A stretch of 24,357 bases of DNA from JBGPFS01 sp041483455 (GTDB taxonomy: Bacteria; Chloroflexota; Limnocylindria; Limnocylindrales; CSP1-4): contig JBGPFS010000013.1 in the NCBI GenBank assembly GCA_041483455.1, positions 1 through 24,357 on the forward strand. The letters are read 5' to 3'. Within the stretch, counting starts at the first letter, position 1; each line of letters starts with the position of its first letter. The notes beneath the pieces are model-generated. The model did not search any database, was not told where the DNA came from, and worked only from the letters and a program-made list of their open reading frames with translations. The position numbers and the translations under genes are program-made. This document shows positions 6,410 through 14,447 of the stretch, piece by piece.

Positions 6410-8571
6410 GCGCGCGGATCCATCGAGCCGATGCCTGCCCCGGGCCGGTGCGGCAGGACCGCCGTCCGGCCGGCCTCGAGGGCCAGGCCCTTGAGCGTCT
6501 CGAAGACGTCGATCGTCCCCTCCCGCTCGAGGATCGTCTCGGTCCGGCGCCAGGTCGCATCGGCGCCCAGTCGCCACGAGCGCCGATCGTCCGCCAGGAG
6601 CGTCGCCACGATCGTCTCGAGACGGGTGCGGGCCTCGGGATCCTCGACCGGCACGACGGCCTCGACGCGCCGGTCGAGGTTCCGCTCCATGAGGTCCGCC
6701 GAGCCGATGTACCACTCCTGCTGGCCGCCGTTGGCGAACCCGAAGATCCGGGAGTGCTCGAGGAACTCACCGACGATCGAGCGGACCCGGATCAGCTCGG
6801 AGAGGCCGGGCACGTCCGGCTGGAGAGCGCAGATCCCACGGACGATGAGCTCGATCTCGACCCCCGCCCCGCTCGCCCGGTAGAGCGCCGCGATGCAGGC
6901 CGGGTCGACGATGGCGTTGAGCTTGAGGACGATCCGGGCCGGCCGCCCGGCCGCGGCGTGGCCGATCTCGCGCTCGATGAGCGCCAGGACTCCGCTCCGG
7001 AGGCTGTGTGGCGCGACCAGAAGACGGCGGAAGGTGCGCTGCCGGGAAAGCCCGGTCAGGACGTTGAACAGGTCGGTGACGTCCGCGCCCAGCTCGGGAC
7101 GGCATGACAGGAGGCCCAGGTCGACGTATTGGCGGGCGGTCTTCGGGTTGTAGTTGCCGGTCCCGATGTGGACGTAGCGCCGCAGGAGCGAGCCCTCGCG
7201 CCGGACCACGAGGGCCACCTTCGAGTGGGTTTTCAGGCCGACCAGCCCGTACACGACGTGGGCGCCGGCCTGCTCGAGCTTGCGCGCCCAGACGATGTTC
7301 GCTTCCTCGTCGAAGCGGGCCTTGATCTCGACCAGGACGACGACCTGCTTCCCGCGTTCGGCCGCCCGGATGAGATCGCGCACGATCGGCGAGTCGCCGG
7401 AGGTCCGGTAGAGAGCCTGCTTGATCGTCAGGACGTCCGGGTCCTCGGCGGCCTGGGCGATGAACCGCTCGGTGGAGGCCGCGAACGACTCATAGGGGTG
7501 GTGGACGAGGATGTCGCCCGCCCGGATGGCCGCGAACAGGTCGGCCGGCTCGTCGTCGTCGGGCGGGACGAGGCGCGGCGGGACGACCGGCGTCCAGACC
7601 GGCGCCCGGAGGTCCGCCAGGTCGAGGTCGGCGATCGCCCACAGGCCGGTCAGGTCGAGCATCCCGCTGACCTCGTAGCAGTCGGCTTCGGTCAGGCCGA
7701 TCCCGGCCAGGAGGATCCGCCGGGTCGCCACCGGCATGCTCCGCTCGACCTCGAGCCGGACGGCCTCCCCGAAGCGTCGGCGTCGAAGCTCCTCCTCGAT
7801 CGCCAGCAGGAGGTCGTCCGCCTCATCCTCCTCGATCGCGATGTCGGCATCGCGGGTCACCCGGAAGAGGTGGGCGTCGACGATCTCCATCCCGCTGAAG
7901 AGGAGGTCGAGGTTGCTCTCGATGACCTGGTCGATGAGGACGAACGTGTGCGGGTCGATCTCGACGAGCCGCGGCAGGACCGCCGGGACCTTGACCCGGG
8001 CGAAGCGGCTCTCGTGCGTGTCGGGGTCGCGCAGTCCGACCGCGATCGAGAGGCTCAGGGTCGAGATATACGGGAACGGGTGCCCCGGGTCGACCGCCAG
8101 CGGCGTGAGGACCGGGAAGATCTCCTCGAGGAACCGTTCGCGCAGGCGGGCATGGTGCTCGGGGACCGCCGCGTAGTCGACGATCCGCACGCCCGCGTCG
8201 GCGAGCTGGCCGCGGATCCGGGCGTAGAGCCAGGCGTGCTCCTCGACGAGCGCCTGGACCCTCGGCCGGATCGCCGCGAGCTGCTCGTCGGCGGTCAGTC
8301 CATCGGGCGAGGTCCGGACCGCATGGGCGTCGCGCTGCTGGCGGAGGCCGGCCACCCGGACCTGGAAGAACTCGTCGAGGTTGCTGGCGAAGATGGCCAG
8401 GAACTTCACCCGCTCCAGGAGCGCGTTCCGCTCGTCGCGTGCCTCGTGCAGGACCCGGCCATTGAAGTCGAGCCAGGACAGCTCGCGGTTGAGGTAGGGG
8501 AAGGCCTGGGCGCTCGGCCGACGGCCGCGACCGGCGCTCGAAACGACCCGGTCGGGTCGGACGGCGGTCAT
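6406..8571 (-). CDS. ppk1: Polyphosphate kinase 1
   Basis: Makes long-chain polyphosphate reversibly from ATP. The 721-aa product from the ATG at 8571 is normal length. Order: N domain starting FPYLNRELSWLDFN (about 24-37), head domain including SRFARVKVPAVLPR, then two phospholipase-D-like catalytic domains. The first carries LYRTSGDSPIV, VEIKARFDEEANI and GLKTHSK, with His 449 aligning to the autophosphorylated His 435 of the E. coli enzyme, followed by YVHIGTGNYN. The second has FLEHSRIF with His 606, corresponding to E. coli His 592. Both catalytic histidines are intact. The frame stays open far upstream to 9354 but that part is antisense to the ABC gene; a GAGGAG (8588-8583) 11 nt before 8571 supports the chosen start. 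The CYTH-CHAD gene follows with an ATGA overlap. Confidence 0.97.
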   Translation of the reverse strand: MTAVRPDRVVSSAGRGRRPSAQAFPYLNRELSWLDFNGRVLHEARDERNALLERVKFLAIFASNLDEFFQVRVAGLRQQRDAHAVRTSPDGLTADEQLAAIRPRVQALVEEHAWLYARIRGQLADAGVRIVDYAAVPEHHARLRERFLEEIFPVLTPLAVDPGHPFPYISTLSLSIAVGLRDPDTHESRFARVKVPAVLPRLVEIDPHTFVLIDQVIESNLDLLFSGMEIVDAHLFRVTRDADIAIEEDEADDLLLAIEEELRRRRFGEAVRLEVERSMPVATRRILLAGIGLTEADCYEVSGMLDLTGLWAIADLDLADLRAPVWTPVVPPRLVPPDDDEPADLFAAIRAGDILVHHPYESFAASTERFIAQAAEDPDVLTIKQALYRTSGDSPIVRDLIRAAERGKQVVVLVEIKARFDEEANIVWARKLEQAGAHVVYGLVGLKTHSKVALVVRREGSLLRRYVHIGTGNYNPKTARQYVDLGLLSCRPELGADVTDLFNVLTGLSRQRTFRRLLVAPHSLRSGVLALIEREIGHAAAGRPARIVLKLNAIVDPACIAALYRASGAGVEIELIVRGICALQPDVPGLSELIRVRSIVGEFLEHSRIFGFANGGQQEWYIGSADLMERNLDRRVEAVVPVEDPEARTRLETIVATLLADDRRSWRLGADATWRRTETILEREGTIDVFETLKGLALEAGRTAVLPHRPGAGIGSMDPRA

Positions 8572-8612
8572 CGGTCGGACGGCTCCTCGTGGGTCGGGTG
8601 GAACGGTGGCAA

Positions 8613-8618
8613 AGGGTA
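8613..8618 (-). promoter_or_regulatory. Candidate -10 of the ppk1 operon
   Basis: TACCCT on the minus strand (8618-8613) would place the transcript start near 8606, giving a 5' leader of about 35 nt that contains the GAGGAG ribosome-binding site. It faces away from the ABC-exporter promoter at 8667. No tandem PHO-box repeats are visible here, unlike pstS. Confidence 0.4.
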
Positions 8619-8666
8619 GCACGGGCCCGCACCGACCCCGGCCGGCACGCGGACGCTCCGGGCCGT

Positions 8667-8672
8667 TACGCT
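8667..8672 (+). promoter_or_regulatory. Leaderless-type -10 box before ABC exporter 1
   Basis: TACGCT ends 7 nt before the ATG at 8680. A -10 so close would put transcription start at or very near the start codon. No Shine-Dalgarno is present upstream, which agrees with leaderless translation. Confidence 0.5.
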
Positions 8673-8679
8673 TCCCGGC

Positions 8680-9573
8680 ATGGCCCTCGAGATCGCGGCG
8701 CTCACGAAGCGGTATGGGGAGGTCACCGCCCTGGACGGGGCGACGTTCGCGGCCGCCCCGGGCCGTCTCCTCGGCTTCCTGGGTCCGAACGGTGCCGGCA
8801 AGACGACCGCGATGCGCTGCGTCTTCGGCCTCGTCCGGCCGGAATCGGGCGCGGTCCAGTGGGACGGTCGGCCGATCACCGATGCCGATCGACTCACGTT
8901 CGGCTACATGCCCGAGCAGCGGGGGCTCTACCCCCGGATGCGGGTCGGCGAGCAGCTGGTCTACTTCGCCCGCCACCATGGCCTGTCGGCCCGGGACGCT
9001 CGTGACGCCGTGGCGACCTGGCTCGAGCGCTTCGGCCTGGCTGACCGGACGAAGGCCCGACTCGAGGAGCTCTCGCACGGGAACCAGCAGCGGATCCAGC
9101 TCGCGGCGGCGCTCGTCCACCAGCCGCGCCTCCTGGTCCTCGACGAGCCGTTCAGCGGCCTCGACCCGCTCGGGATGGCGACGATGAGCGAGGTGCTCCG
9201 CGAGCGCGCCGCGGACGGGGTCACGGTCGTCTTCTCGAGCCACCAGCTCGATCTCGTCGAGGACGTGTGCGACGACGTGGCGATCATCCGGGCCGGTCGG
9301 ATCGTGGCTTCGGGCGATCTCGGGGCGCTCAAGGCCGCCTCGGGTCGCCGGCACGTCGACATCGAGATCGCCGGCAGTGCGGGGCGCTGGCTCGACGATC
9401 GGACCGACCTCGCGGTCGTCGAGCGCTCGGGTGACCGGCTCCGGGTGGTGGCCGACGCCGCCCTCGACCTCGACGAGCTGCTCGGGCTCGCCCGCAAGGC
9501 GGGCCCGATCGTCCGGTTCGCCTACGGCCCGCCGACCCTGTCGGAGCTGTTCATGGAGGTCGTGCAGCGATGA
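8680..9573 (+). CDS. ABC-2 type exporter ATP-binding protein (NatA-like), copy 1
   Basis: Cytoplasmic ATPase of an ABC exporter, 297 aa. Walker A GPNGAGKTT is at 35-43, Q-loop region YMPEQRGLYPRM at 76-87, signature LSHGNQQ at 131-137 (NatA-type variant of LSGGQ), Walker B LLVLDEP at 151-157 and switch His 188 in FSSHQ. The YxPEQRGLYPRM and GNQQ combination is typical of the NatA/YhaQ branch (sodium- or drug-extrusion-like ABC-2 systems). A C-terminal extension of about 80 residues follows the ATPase core. The stop overlaps the permease ATG by 4 nt. The substrate is unknown. It is a paralogue of the ATPase at 12084, with the same motif spacing throughout the core. Confidence 0.93.
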   Translation: MALEIAALTKRYGEVTALDGATFAAAPGRLLGFLGPNGAGKTTAMRCVFGLVRPESGAVQWDGRPITDADRLTFGYMPEQRGLYPRMRVGEQLVYFARHHGLSARDARDAVATWLERFGLADRTKARLEELSHGNQQRIQLAAALVHQPRLLVLDEPFSGLDPLGMATMSEVLRERAADGVTVVFSSHQLDLVEDVCDDVAIIRAGRIVASGDLGALKAASGRRHVDIEIAGSAGRWLDDRTDLAVVERSGDRLRVVADAALDLDELLGLARKAGPIVRFAYGPPTLSELFMEVVQR

Positions 9574-10754
9574 GGCGCCTCAGCGCGATCCGGCTCGTCG
9601 CCACGCGCGAGATCCGGGAGCGTGGCCGCAGCCGCGGTTTCCTCGCCTCGGTCGTGTTCACGCAGCTGCTGATCGTCGCGATGCTCCTCCTGCCGCGGGT
9701 CCTCGGTGGCGACGGCTCCACCATCAAGGTGGGGCTGGCCGAGCCGGTGCCGACGGGCCTGGCAGCCGCATTGAACGCGTCGGCGACGCCCTACAAGCTC
9801 AGCCTGATCCTGCGGACCTACCCGGACCGGGCCGCCGCGGAAGCGGCCCTGAAGACGGGAGACGTCGAGGGCGTCCTGGCCGTCCCGGCCGACCTCTCGG
9901 GTCCGGGCGAGGTCGTGGTCAAGGGCCGCCCCGACAGCCGCCTCCAGGCGATCGCGACCGGTGCGGTCACCGGCCTTCGGCTCGTCGCCTCCGGGATCTC
10001 CCCGGCCGGCCTGGCCGCCGCCGCGACCCCGCCGACCCTCGTCACGCTCGGGCCCGACCGGGTGACCGACGACGCGACGTTCTTCCTGGCCAACATCGGG
10101 GTGATCCTCCTGTTCTACTCGATCTACTCGTTCGGGTTCTGGGTCCTGACCGGCGTGATCGAAGAGAAGCAGAGCCGAGTGGTCGAGGTCGTGCTCTCGA
10201 CCGTTCGCCCGCGCGACCTCCTGATGGGCAAGGTCTTCGGGATCGGCCTCCTTGGCATCGCCCAGCTGTTCCTGATCATCGCGACGGCCCTGGTGGCGAC
10301 GGCGCTCACCAAGAGCTTCGAGCTGCCGGCCACGACGCTCCCGACGATGGCCCTGATGCTCGTCTGGTTCGTCCTCGGCTTCACCCTCTACAGCACGGCA
10401 TTCGGGGCCCTGGGCGCGCTCGCCGGGCGACTGGAGGAGGCCTCGAACGCGAGCACGCCCATCTCGCTCGTCGCGATCGCGAGCTACTTCGTGGCGATCA
10501 TCGCGGTGACCGGTGAGCCGGACGGCCTCATCGCCCACCTGGCCACGTTCTTCCCGCCGGCCGCTCCGATGGTCGTCCCGATCCGGGCGGCATTCGGGGC
10601 GATCGGTCCGCTCGAGATCATCGGCTCGGCGCTGGTGACGATCGCGGCGACCTATGCCCTGTTCGTCGTGGGCGGCCGCATCTACGCGGGCGCCGTCCTC
10701 GGCACGACCGGGCGGATGAAGCTCCGCGATGCGTGGCGGGCCGCCTCCCGCTGA
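9570..10754 (+). CDS. ABC-2 type exporter permease (NatB-like), copy 1
   Basis: Membrane partner of the ATPase just upstream, 394 aa, start ATG overlapping its stop (ATGA). One N-terminal membrane segment (about 27-47, after the ATREIRERGRSRGF coupling helix) is followed by a large extracytoplasmic domain (about 48-170) and then a C-terminal membrane block of about five segments. The cytoplasmic motif EEKQSRVVEVVLSTVRPRD and LLMGKVFGIGLLGIAQ is characteristic of the ABC2_membrane_3/NatB family. It probably functions as a dimer. The exported substrate is not evident. The next gene is on the opposite strand and convergent. Confidence 0.91.
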   Translation: MRRLSAIRLVATREIRERGRSRGFLASVVFTQLLIVAMLLLPRVLGGDGSTIKVGLAEPVPTGLAAALNASATPYKLSLILRTYPDRAAAEAALKTGDVEGVLAVPADLSGPGEVVVKGRPDSRLQAIATGAVTGLRLVASGISPAGLAAAATPPTLVTLGPDRVTDDATFFLANIGVILLFYSIYSFGFWVLTGVIEEKQSRVVEVVLSTVRPRDLLMGKVFGIGLLGIAQLFLIIATALVATALTKSFELPATTLPTMALMLVWFVLGFTLYSTAFGALGALAGRLEEASNASTPISLVAIASYFVAIIAVTGEPDGLIAHLATFFPPAAPMVVPIRAAFGAIGPLEIIGSALVTIAATYALFVVGGRIYAGAVLGTTGRMKLRDAWRAASR

Positions 10755-10760
10755 CGGCTG

Positions 10761-10779
10761 GCCGGCGCTGATGGCCGGC
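10761..10779. terminator. Weak hairpin between convergent genes
   Basis: GCCGGC (10761-10766) and GCCGGC (10774-10779), a self-complementary hexamer, can form a 6-bp stem over a 7-nt loop in the 42-bp gap between the permease and small membrane protein genes. There is no T-tract on either strand. It could serve both strands, but such palindromes are common at this GC content. Confidence 0.25.
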
Positions 10780-10796
10780 GCGCTCAGGAGCGGCGC

Positions 10797-11150
10797 TCAG
10801 CCTTCCGCCACGTAGCGCCGCTCGCCGGTCGTCGGGTCGACGTGGACGCGCATCCGGGCCTGGCTCGTCGGATCGACGAACACCTCGTCGGTCGGCCTGA
10901 AGCGCGGCTCGAGCGAGCGCTCGGGCTCGCCACCCCCCGGACCGATCGGCGGGTTCGAGCGGTCGCTCGCCATCGAGCGGTAGCGGCTCCGCTCGAGCGC
11001 GATCGCGACGATCAGGATCCCGCCGGTGACGAGCGAGACGAGGCCGGCCACGAACGAGCCCTCGACGCCGGAGGCGAGAATGGCGATCCCGCCGAGGAAG
11101 ACCAGGACCCCGACGCCGAGGAGGATGACGCGCGACAGACCGAGCATCAC
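10797..11150 (-). CDS. Small two-helix membrane protein, hypothetical
   Basis: Product of 117 aa (GTG at 11150) or 116 aa (adjacent ATG at 11147); the two in-frame codons are next to each other and I cannot choose between them. Two membrane segments (about 6-27 and 32-52) form a hairpin, followed by a basic RSRYRS stretch and a soluble tail with GPGGGEPERS and a C-terminal EVFVDPTSQARMRVHVDPTTGERRYV segment. The tail contains two DPT-type turns and could form a small beta-hairpin. I do not recognise a named family. It lies 12 nt downstream of the UPF0145 gene and is the last gene of that operon. Confidence 0.78.
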   Translation of the reverse strand: MMLGLSRVILLGVGVLVFLGGIAILASGVEGSFVAGLVSLVTGGILIVAIALERSRYRSMASDRSNPPIGPGGGEPERSLEPRFRPTDEVFVDPTSQARMRVHVDPTTGERRYVAEG

Positions 11151-11162
11151 TCGCGCCCCCGG

Positions 11163-11510
11163 CTACTCGAGCGTCGGGGCCGTGGCCGTCTCGTCGGCCG
11201 CGACGACGACCGCGGTGCCGTAGGCGACGATCTCGGACATCGTCCCGCCCAGCTCCGAGCTGTCGAAACGGAACGAGAGCACGGCGTTGGCGCCCATCAG
11301 CGTGGCGTTCTGGACCATCCGGTCGACCGCCTGGCGGCGGGTGTCCTCGAGCAGCGCGGTGTACTCGTGGATCTCGCCGCCGACGAGCGAGCGGAGCCCG
11401 GCGGCCAGGTTGCCGGCCAGGCCACGGCTGCGAACGACCAGGCCGAAGACGTGGCCTTTCGCCTCGACCACCCGGTGACCCGGGAGGTAGGGGGTCGTGG
11501 TGATGATCAT
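11163..11510 (-). CDS. UPF0145 / YbjQ-like heavy-metal-binding-fold protein
   Basis: 115 aa from the ATG at 11510, set by AGGAGG 9 nt upstream; the longer frame upstream lies in the DUF971 gene. The product matches the YbjQ/UPF0145 family: an ITTTPYLPGHRVVEAKGHVFG beginning, GGEIHEYTALLEDTRRQAVDRM in the middle, and NATLMGANAVLSFRFDSSELGGTMSEIVAYGTAVVV near the end. These proteins form pentameric rings; their function is not established despite the heavy-metal-binding domain label, and no Cys or obvious metal cluster is present here. Its ATG overlaps the DUF971 stop (ATGA). Confidence 0.9.
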   Translation of the reverse strand: MIITTTPYLPGHRVVEAKGHVFGLVVRSRGLAGNLAAGLRSLVGGEIHEYTALLEDTRRQAVDRMVQNATLMGANAVLSFRFDSSELGGTMSEIVAYGTAVVVAADETATAPTLE

Positions 11511-11953
11511 CGGGCGGTTCCTCCTGGGTCGGTGGTCGGGGTGTGGGCGGCGTGGTCGGGAACCCCGGCGGTCGCGGGTCGGCCGAGGGTCGGGCGACCG
11601 GCCGCGCTGCGCCTGGCGATGCAGGCGTCGCACGGGCACTGGTCGCGCAGGGCGCTGAACGTGTAGAAGCCGGTGTGATGGCCATCGCCCCAGGTCGGAG
11701 CGAGGGCGTACTTGCCGACGAGCGCCAGGTCGATGAGGCGGGTCTGCTCGGCGGTGAGCGTCGGCGCCGAATCGAGCCAGCCGGGCAGTCCGGCTTCACC
11801 GCGACAATAGGCGCACGGGCACAGCCAGCGGAGCGACAGGAAGTCGTAGGCGGTCCGGTGGCCGTCGCGCCATTCGATCGCGACCGTCCCGGCGGTCCGG
11901 TCGGCGTGGATCCGGGCGGGCGTCGTCGCATCGGCGGGGACGGTGGGGTTCAC
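11507..11953 (-). CDS. DUF971 (gamma-butyrobetaine-hydroxylase N-terminal-like) zinc-binding protein
   Basis: 148 aa from a GTG at 11953. The core follows the DUF971/GBBH-like N-domain pattern: VAIEWRDGHRTAYDFLSLRWLCPCAYCRGE, then VGKYALAPTWGDGHHTGFYTFSALRDQCPCDAC. Two CPCxxC clusters (CPCAYC and CPCDAC), plus the DGHHTG histidines, are available for zinc. In this family the domain stands alone or precedes Fe/2OG hydroxylases, and stand-alone members are often linked to Fe-S or Mrp-type genes; no hydroxylase domain follows here. The C-terminal 30 residues are Ala/Pro/Thr-rich and probably disordered. A TACGAT box lies 6 nt before the start, so leaderless expression is likely. It is first in the operon with UPF0145 and the small membrane protein. 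Confidence 0.88.
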   Translation of the reverse strand: MNPTVPADATTPARIHADRTAGTVAIEWRDGHRTAYDFLSLRWLCPCAYCRGEAGLPGWLDSAPTLTAEQTRLIDLALVGKYALAPTWGDGHHTGFYTFSALRDQCPCDACIARRSAAGRPTLGRPATAGVPDHAAHTPTTDPGGTAR

Positions 11954-11959
11954 CGCCCG

Positions 11960-11965
11960 ATCGTA
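11960..11965 (-). promoter_or_regulatory. Leaderless-type -10 box before DUF971 operon
   Basis: TACGAT on the minus strand (11965-11960) ends 6 nt before the GTG at 11953, and no ribosome-binding site is visible. The 130-bp gap to 12083 also holds the promoter of the divergent ABC exporter 2 operon and nothing else I can identify. Confidence 0.5.
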
Positions 11966-12071
11966 GCACCGGACCGCTGCCGGCCCCTGGGCGGCGGCTG
12001 AGGGGAGCGCCCGCGACCGGTCCGGGTCCCGGCGTGACGTCCGTACTGGACCGCCCCTCCACGGGCGGGAC

Positions 12072-12077
12072 TATCCT
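12072..12077 (+). promoter_or_regulatory. Leaderless-type -10 box before ABC exporter 2
   Basis: TATCCT ends 6 nt before the GTG at 12084. The same hexamer precedes deoC. No Shine-Dalgarno lies between it and the start. Confidence 0.5.
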
Positions 12078-12083
12078 CGGCCC

Positions 12084-13085
12084 GTGACCCTCCACGTCGA
12101 CGGCGTCTCGAAGCGCTTCGGCCGTATCGTCGCCCTCGACGGGATCGACTTCCGGGTCGAGCCCGGCGAGGTCTTCGGCTTCATCGGGCCGAACGGCGCC
12201 GGCAAGACCACGACGATGCGGATCGTCCTCGACATCCTCCGGCCGGATGCCGGCCAGGTGACCTGGCACGGCCGGCCCACGGCGGAACTGCCCCGCCGGA
12301 CCTTCGGGTACCTGCCCGAGGAGCGCGGGCTCTACCCGCGGATGAATGTCCTGGAGCAGCTGGTCTTCTTCGCGGGGCTCCATGGGCTGTCGCGCGAGCA
12401 GGCTCGCCGATCGGCCCTCGGCTGGCTCGAGCGGTTCCGGGTGCCCGAGCTCGCCGGGCGCCGCTCCGACGAGCTCTCGAAGGGCAACCAGCAGAAGATC
12501 CAGTTCATCGCCGCGATCCTCCACGACCCCGAGGTCCTGCTCATGGACGAGCCCTTCACGGGGCTCGACCCGGTGAACGTGGCGATGCTCAAGGCCGCCT
12601 TCGGCGAGATGTCCGCACGCGGCCGGACCCTCATCATCTCGACCCACCAGATGGAGGTGGTCGAGGCCCTGTGCGGCTCGATCGCGATCATCGACCGGGG
12701 CCGGGTCGTGGTCGGCGGCCGGGTCCGCGACGTGAAGCGGGCGTCCGGCCGGACCGTGGTCCGCCTGGCGGTCGAGGGCGACGTCGGGGTCGAGTGGGCC
12801 GCGGAGATCGCGGGCGTCCGGGTCAGCCGGCCCGGCCACGACTACACCGAGCTGACGGTCGATCGATCGGTCGACCCGGAGACGATCCTCCGGGCGGCGA
12901 TCGCGCGGGGCGCCCGGGTGATCCGGTTCGAGGTGGCCGAGCCGAGCCTCGAGGAGATCTTCATCGAGCGGGTCGGCTACGACCCGGGAGACCGGATCGA
13001 CCTCGCCCCGCCGGAGGCGTCGGGTGTACCCGCGGCCGACCCCGCGGCCGACCCTGCCCCGGTGACCGAGGAGCCCGCCGCATGA
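12084..13085 (+). CDS. ABC-2 type exporter ATP-binding protein (NatA-like), copy 2
   Basis: ATPase of 333 aa with a GTG start. Walker A GPNGAGKTT is at 35-43, Q-loop region YLPEERGLYPRM at 76-87, signature LSKGNQQ at 131-137, Walker B VLLMDEP at 151-157 and switch His 188 in ISTHQM. Every core motif sits at the same residue number as in the ATPase at 8680, so the two are close paralogues. It differs by an Ala/Pro/Asp-rich C-terminal tail with a PAADPAADPA repeat that probably is unstructured. The stop overlaps the permease ATG (ATGA). The GNQQK signature and PEERGLYP are those of NatA/YhaQ-type exporters. The substrate is unknown. Confidence 0.94.
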   Translation: MTLHVDGVSKRFGRIVALDGIDFRVEPGEVFGFIGPNGAGKTTTMRIVLDILRPDAGQVTWHGRPTAELPRRTFGYLPEERGLYPRMNVLEQLVFFAGLHGLSREQARRSALGWLERFRVPELAGRRSDELSKGNQQKIQFIAAILHDPEVLLMDEPFTGLDPVNVAMLKAAFGEMSARGRTLIISTHQMEVVEALCGSIAIIDRGRVVVGGRVRDVKRASGRTVVRLAVEGDVGVEWAAEIAGVRVSRPGHDYTELTVDRSVDPETILRAAIARGARVIRFEVAEPSLEEIFIERVGYDPGDRIDLAPPEASGVPAADPAADPAPVTEEPAA

Positions 13086-14416
13086 CCCCGCGCCCGCCCG
13101 ACGCGGCGCTCCTCCCGAACGCCGCCCTGGTCGCGCGCCGCGAGTTCCTCGAGCGCGTCCGGAGCCGGGCATTCGCCGTCGCCACGCTCATCCTGGCCGT
13201 CGTCGCCGTCGGGCTGACCTTCATCCCGATCATCGTGCGGGCCGCCGATCGCGAGACGACCGTGCGGATCGCGGTCGTCGCCGACGATCCCGCGCTGGCC
13301 GGCCGGACGATCGAGCTCCTCGACGGGTTCCTCAACCAGCCTCCCCAGGGCGCGGATCCGGCGACGTTCACCCGCCGTTACCGCTTCTCCCGGGAATCGA
13401 GCGCGGACGCCGGCGCCGCCGCGATGGCGGCTGCCCGGGTCGACGCCCTGCTCATGGTCGGCCGGACGTCGGCCGGCGGACTCGCCTTCGCCTATCGGAC
13501 CTCCGAATCGGCGCTCAGCTCGCGCAGCCAGGTCCTCCAGGTCGTGACGTTCGCGATCGCCCTGTTCGACTGGCAGGCCGAGTACGGCACCAGGCCCGGC
13601 GTCCCGCCCTTCCAGCTGCCGACGTTCACCGTCCAGTCGAGCGCCGCTTCCGCCGGTGGATCTCCGCTCGACTCGCAGGAGACCGCGAGCCGCTCGATCC
13701 TGGCCACGATCCTGATCGTTCTCATCTTCATCACCCTGACCATCTACGGGATGTGGGTGGCGACGAGCGTGGCGTCCGAGAAGTCGAGCCGGGTGATGGA
13801 GTTGCTCATCAGCACGGCCACGCCGCGCCAGCTCCTGGTCGGCAAAGTCGTGGGCGTGGGCGCCGCGGGGCTGACCCAGTACCTGGCGATCGTCCTGCCG
13901 GCGGCCGGGGCACTGCTCCTCCAGGATCGGATCGCGGCCTTCTTCCTGGGGGCCGGGACCGACGCCTCCGTCCCGCTGGCGGGGCCGAACCCGGCGATCC
14001 TGCTCGCCTTCGGCGTCCTCTTCCTCCTGGGGTTCCTGCTGTACGCGTTCATCTATGCGGCGGCCGGGTCGCTCGTCAGCCGGCCCGAGGACATCCAGCA
14101 GCTGGCCCTGCCGCTCAGCTTCCTCTCGATGGCCGGCTACTTCTCGGCCGTCTTCGGACTCGCCTCGATCGGTTCGCCGGTGGTGGCGGTGCTCTCGTAC
14201 GTCCCGTTCTTCAGCCCGTTCGTGATGCTCGCCCGGCTCAGCCTCGGGCACGTCCAACCGTGGGAGCTCGCGCTGTCGCTGGGGCTGCTCGTGGCGGCGA
14301 TCGGGGTGGCGATGCTCGTGGCGACCCGGATCTACGCGGCCGGGGTCCTGCTCTACGGGCAGCGGCCGGGCCTTCGGGCGTTCGTCCGGGCGGCGATCAC
14401 GGGCGGGAACGGCTGA
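13082..14416 (+). CDS. ABC-2 type exporter permease (NatB-like), copy 2
   Basis: 444-aa membrane partner of the preceding ATPase. An N-terminal VARREFLERVRSRAF coupling helix and membrane segment (about 33-54) are followed by a long extracytoplasmic domain (about 55-205) and a C-terminal block of five to six segments. The cytoplasmic SEKSSRVMELLISTATPRQ and LLVGKVVGVGAAGLTQ match the NatB signature and the equivalent stretch of the permease at 9570. The external domain is larger than in copy 1 and little alike by eye, suggesting different substrates or partners. It ends 31 nt from the stop of the convergent ligase-like gene. Confidence 0.92.
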   Translation: MTPRPPDAALLPNAALVARREFLERVRSRAFAVATLILAVVAVGLTFIPIIVRAADRETTVRIAVVADDPALAGRTIELLDGFLNQPPQGADPATFTRRYRFSRESSADAGAAAMAAARVDALLMVGRTSAGGLAFAYRTSESALSSRSQVLQVVTFAIALFDWQAEYGTRPGVPPFQLPTFTVQSSAASAGGSPLDSQETASRSILATILIVLIFITLTIYGMWVATSVASEKSSRVMELLISTATPRQLLVGKVVGVGAAGLTQYLAIVLPAAGALLLQDRIAAFFLGAGTDASVPLAGPNPAILLAFGVLFLLGFLLYAFIYAAAGSLVSRPEDIQQLALPLSFLSMAGYFSAVFGLASIGSPVVAVLSYVPFFSPFVMLARLSLGHVQPWELALSLGLLVAAIGVAMLVATRIYAAGVLLYGQRPGLRAFVRAAITGGNG

Positions 14417-14447
14417 GCCTCGTTCGCGAGCGCCAGTGTCATCGGCG

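Noticed and set aside
8589..8612. PHO-box-like GTTCCACCC in the ppk1 leader
   Set aside because: Only a single imperfect unit, without an 11-bp repeat, and downstream of the likely -10.
4844..8619. Very long plus-strand open frames opposite CYTH-CHAD and ppk1
   Set aside because: Stops are rare at this GC content. The translations have no domain motif and are rich in Arg, Asp and Pro, while the minus strand encodes two clear proteins.
8572..9354. N-terminal extension of the ppk1 frame beyond 8571
   Set aside because: The extension is antisense to the ABC ATPase, has no Ppk similarity, and a GAGGAG lies in front of 8571.
14417..14447. CTCG-TTCG-CGAG mini-hairpin between permease 2 and the pseudo-ligase as a terminator
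   Set aside because: A 4-bp stem with no T-tract; too weak to call although its position between convergent stops is suggestive.
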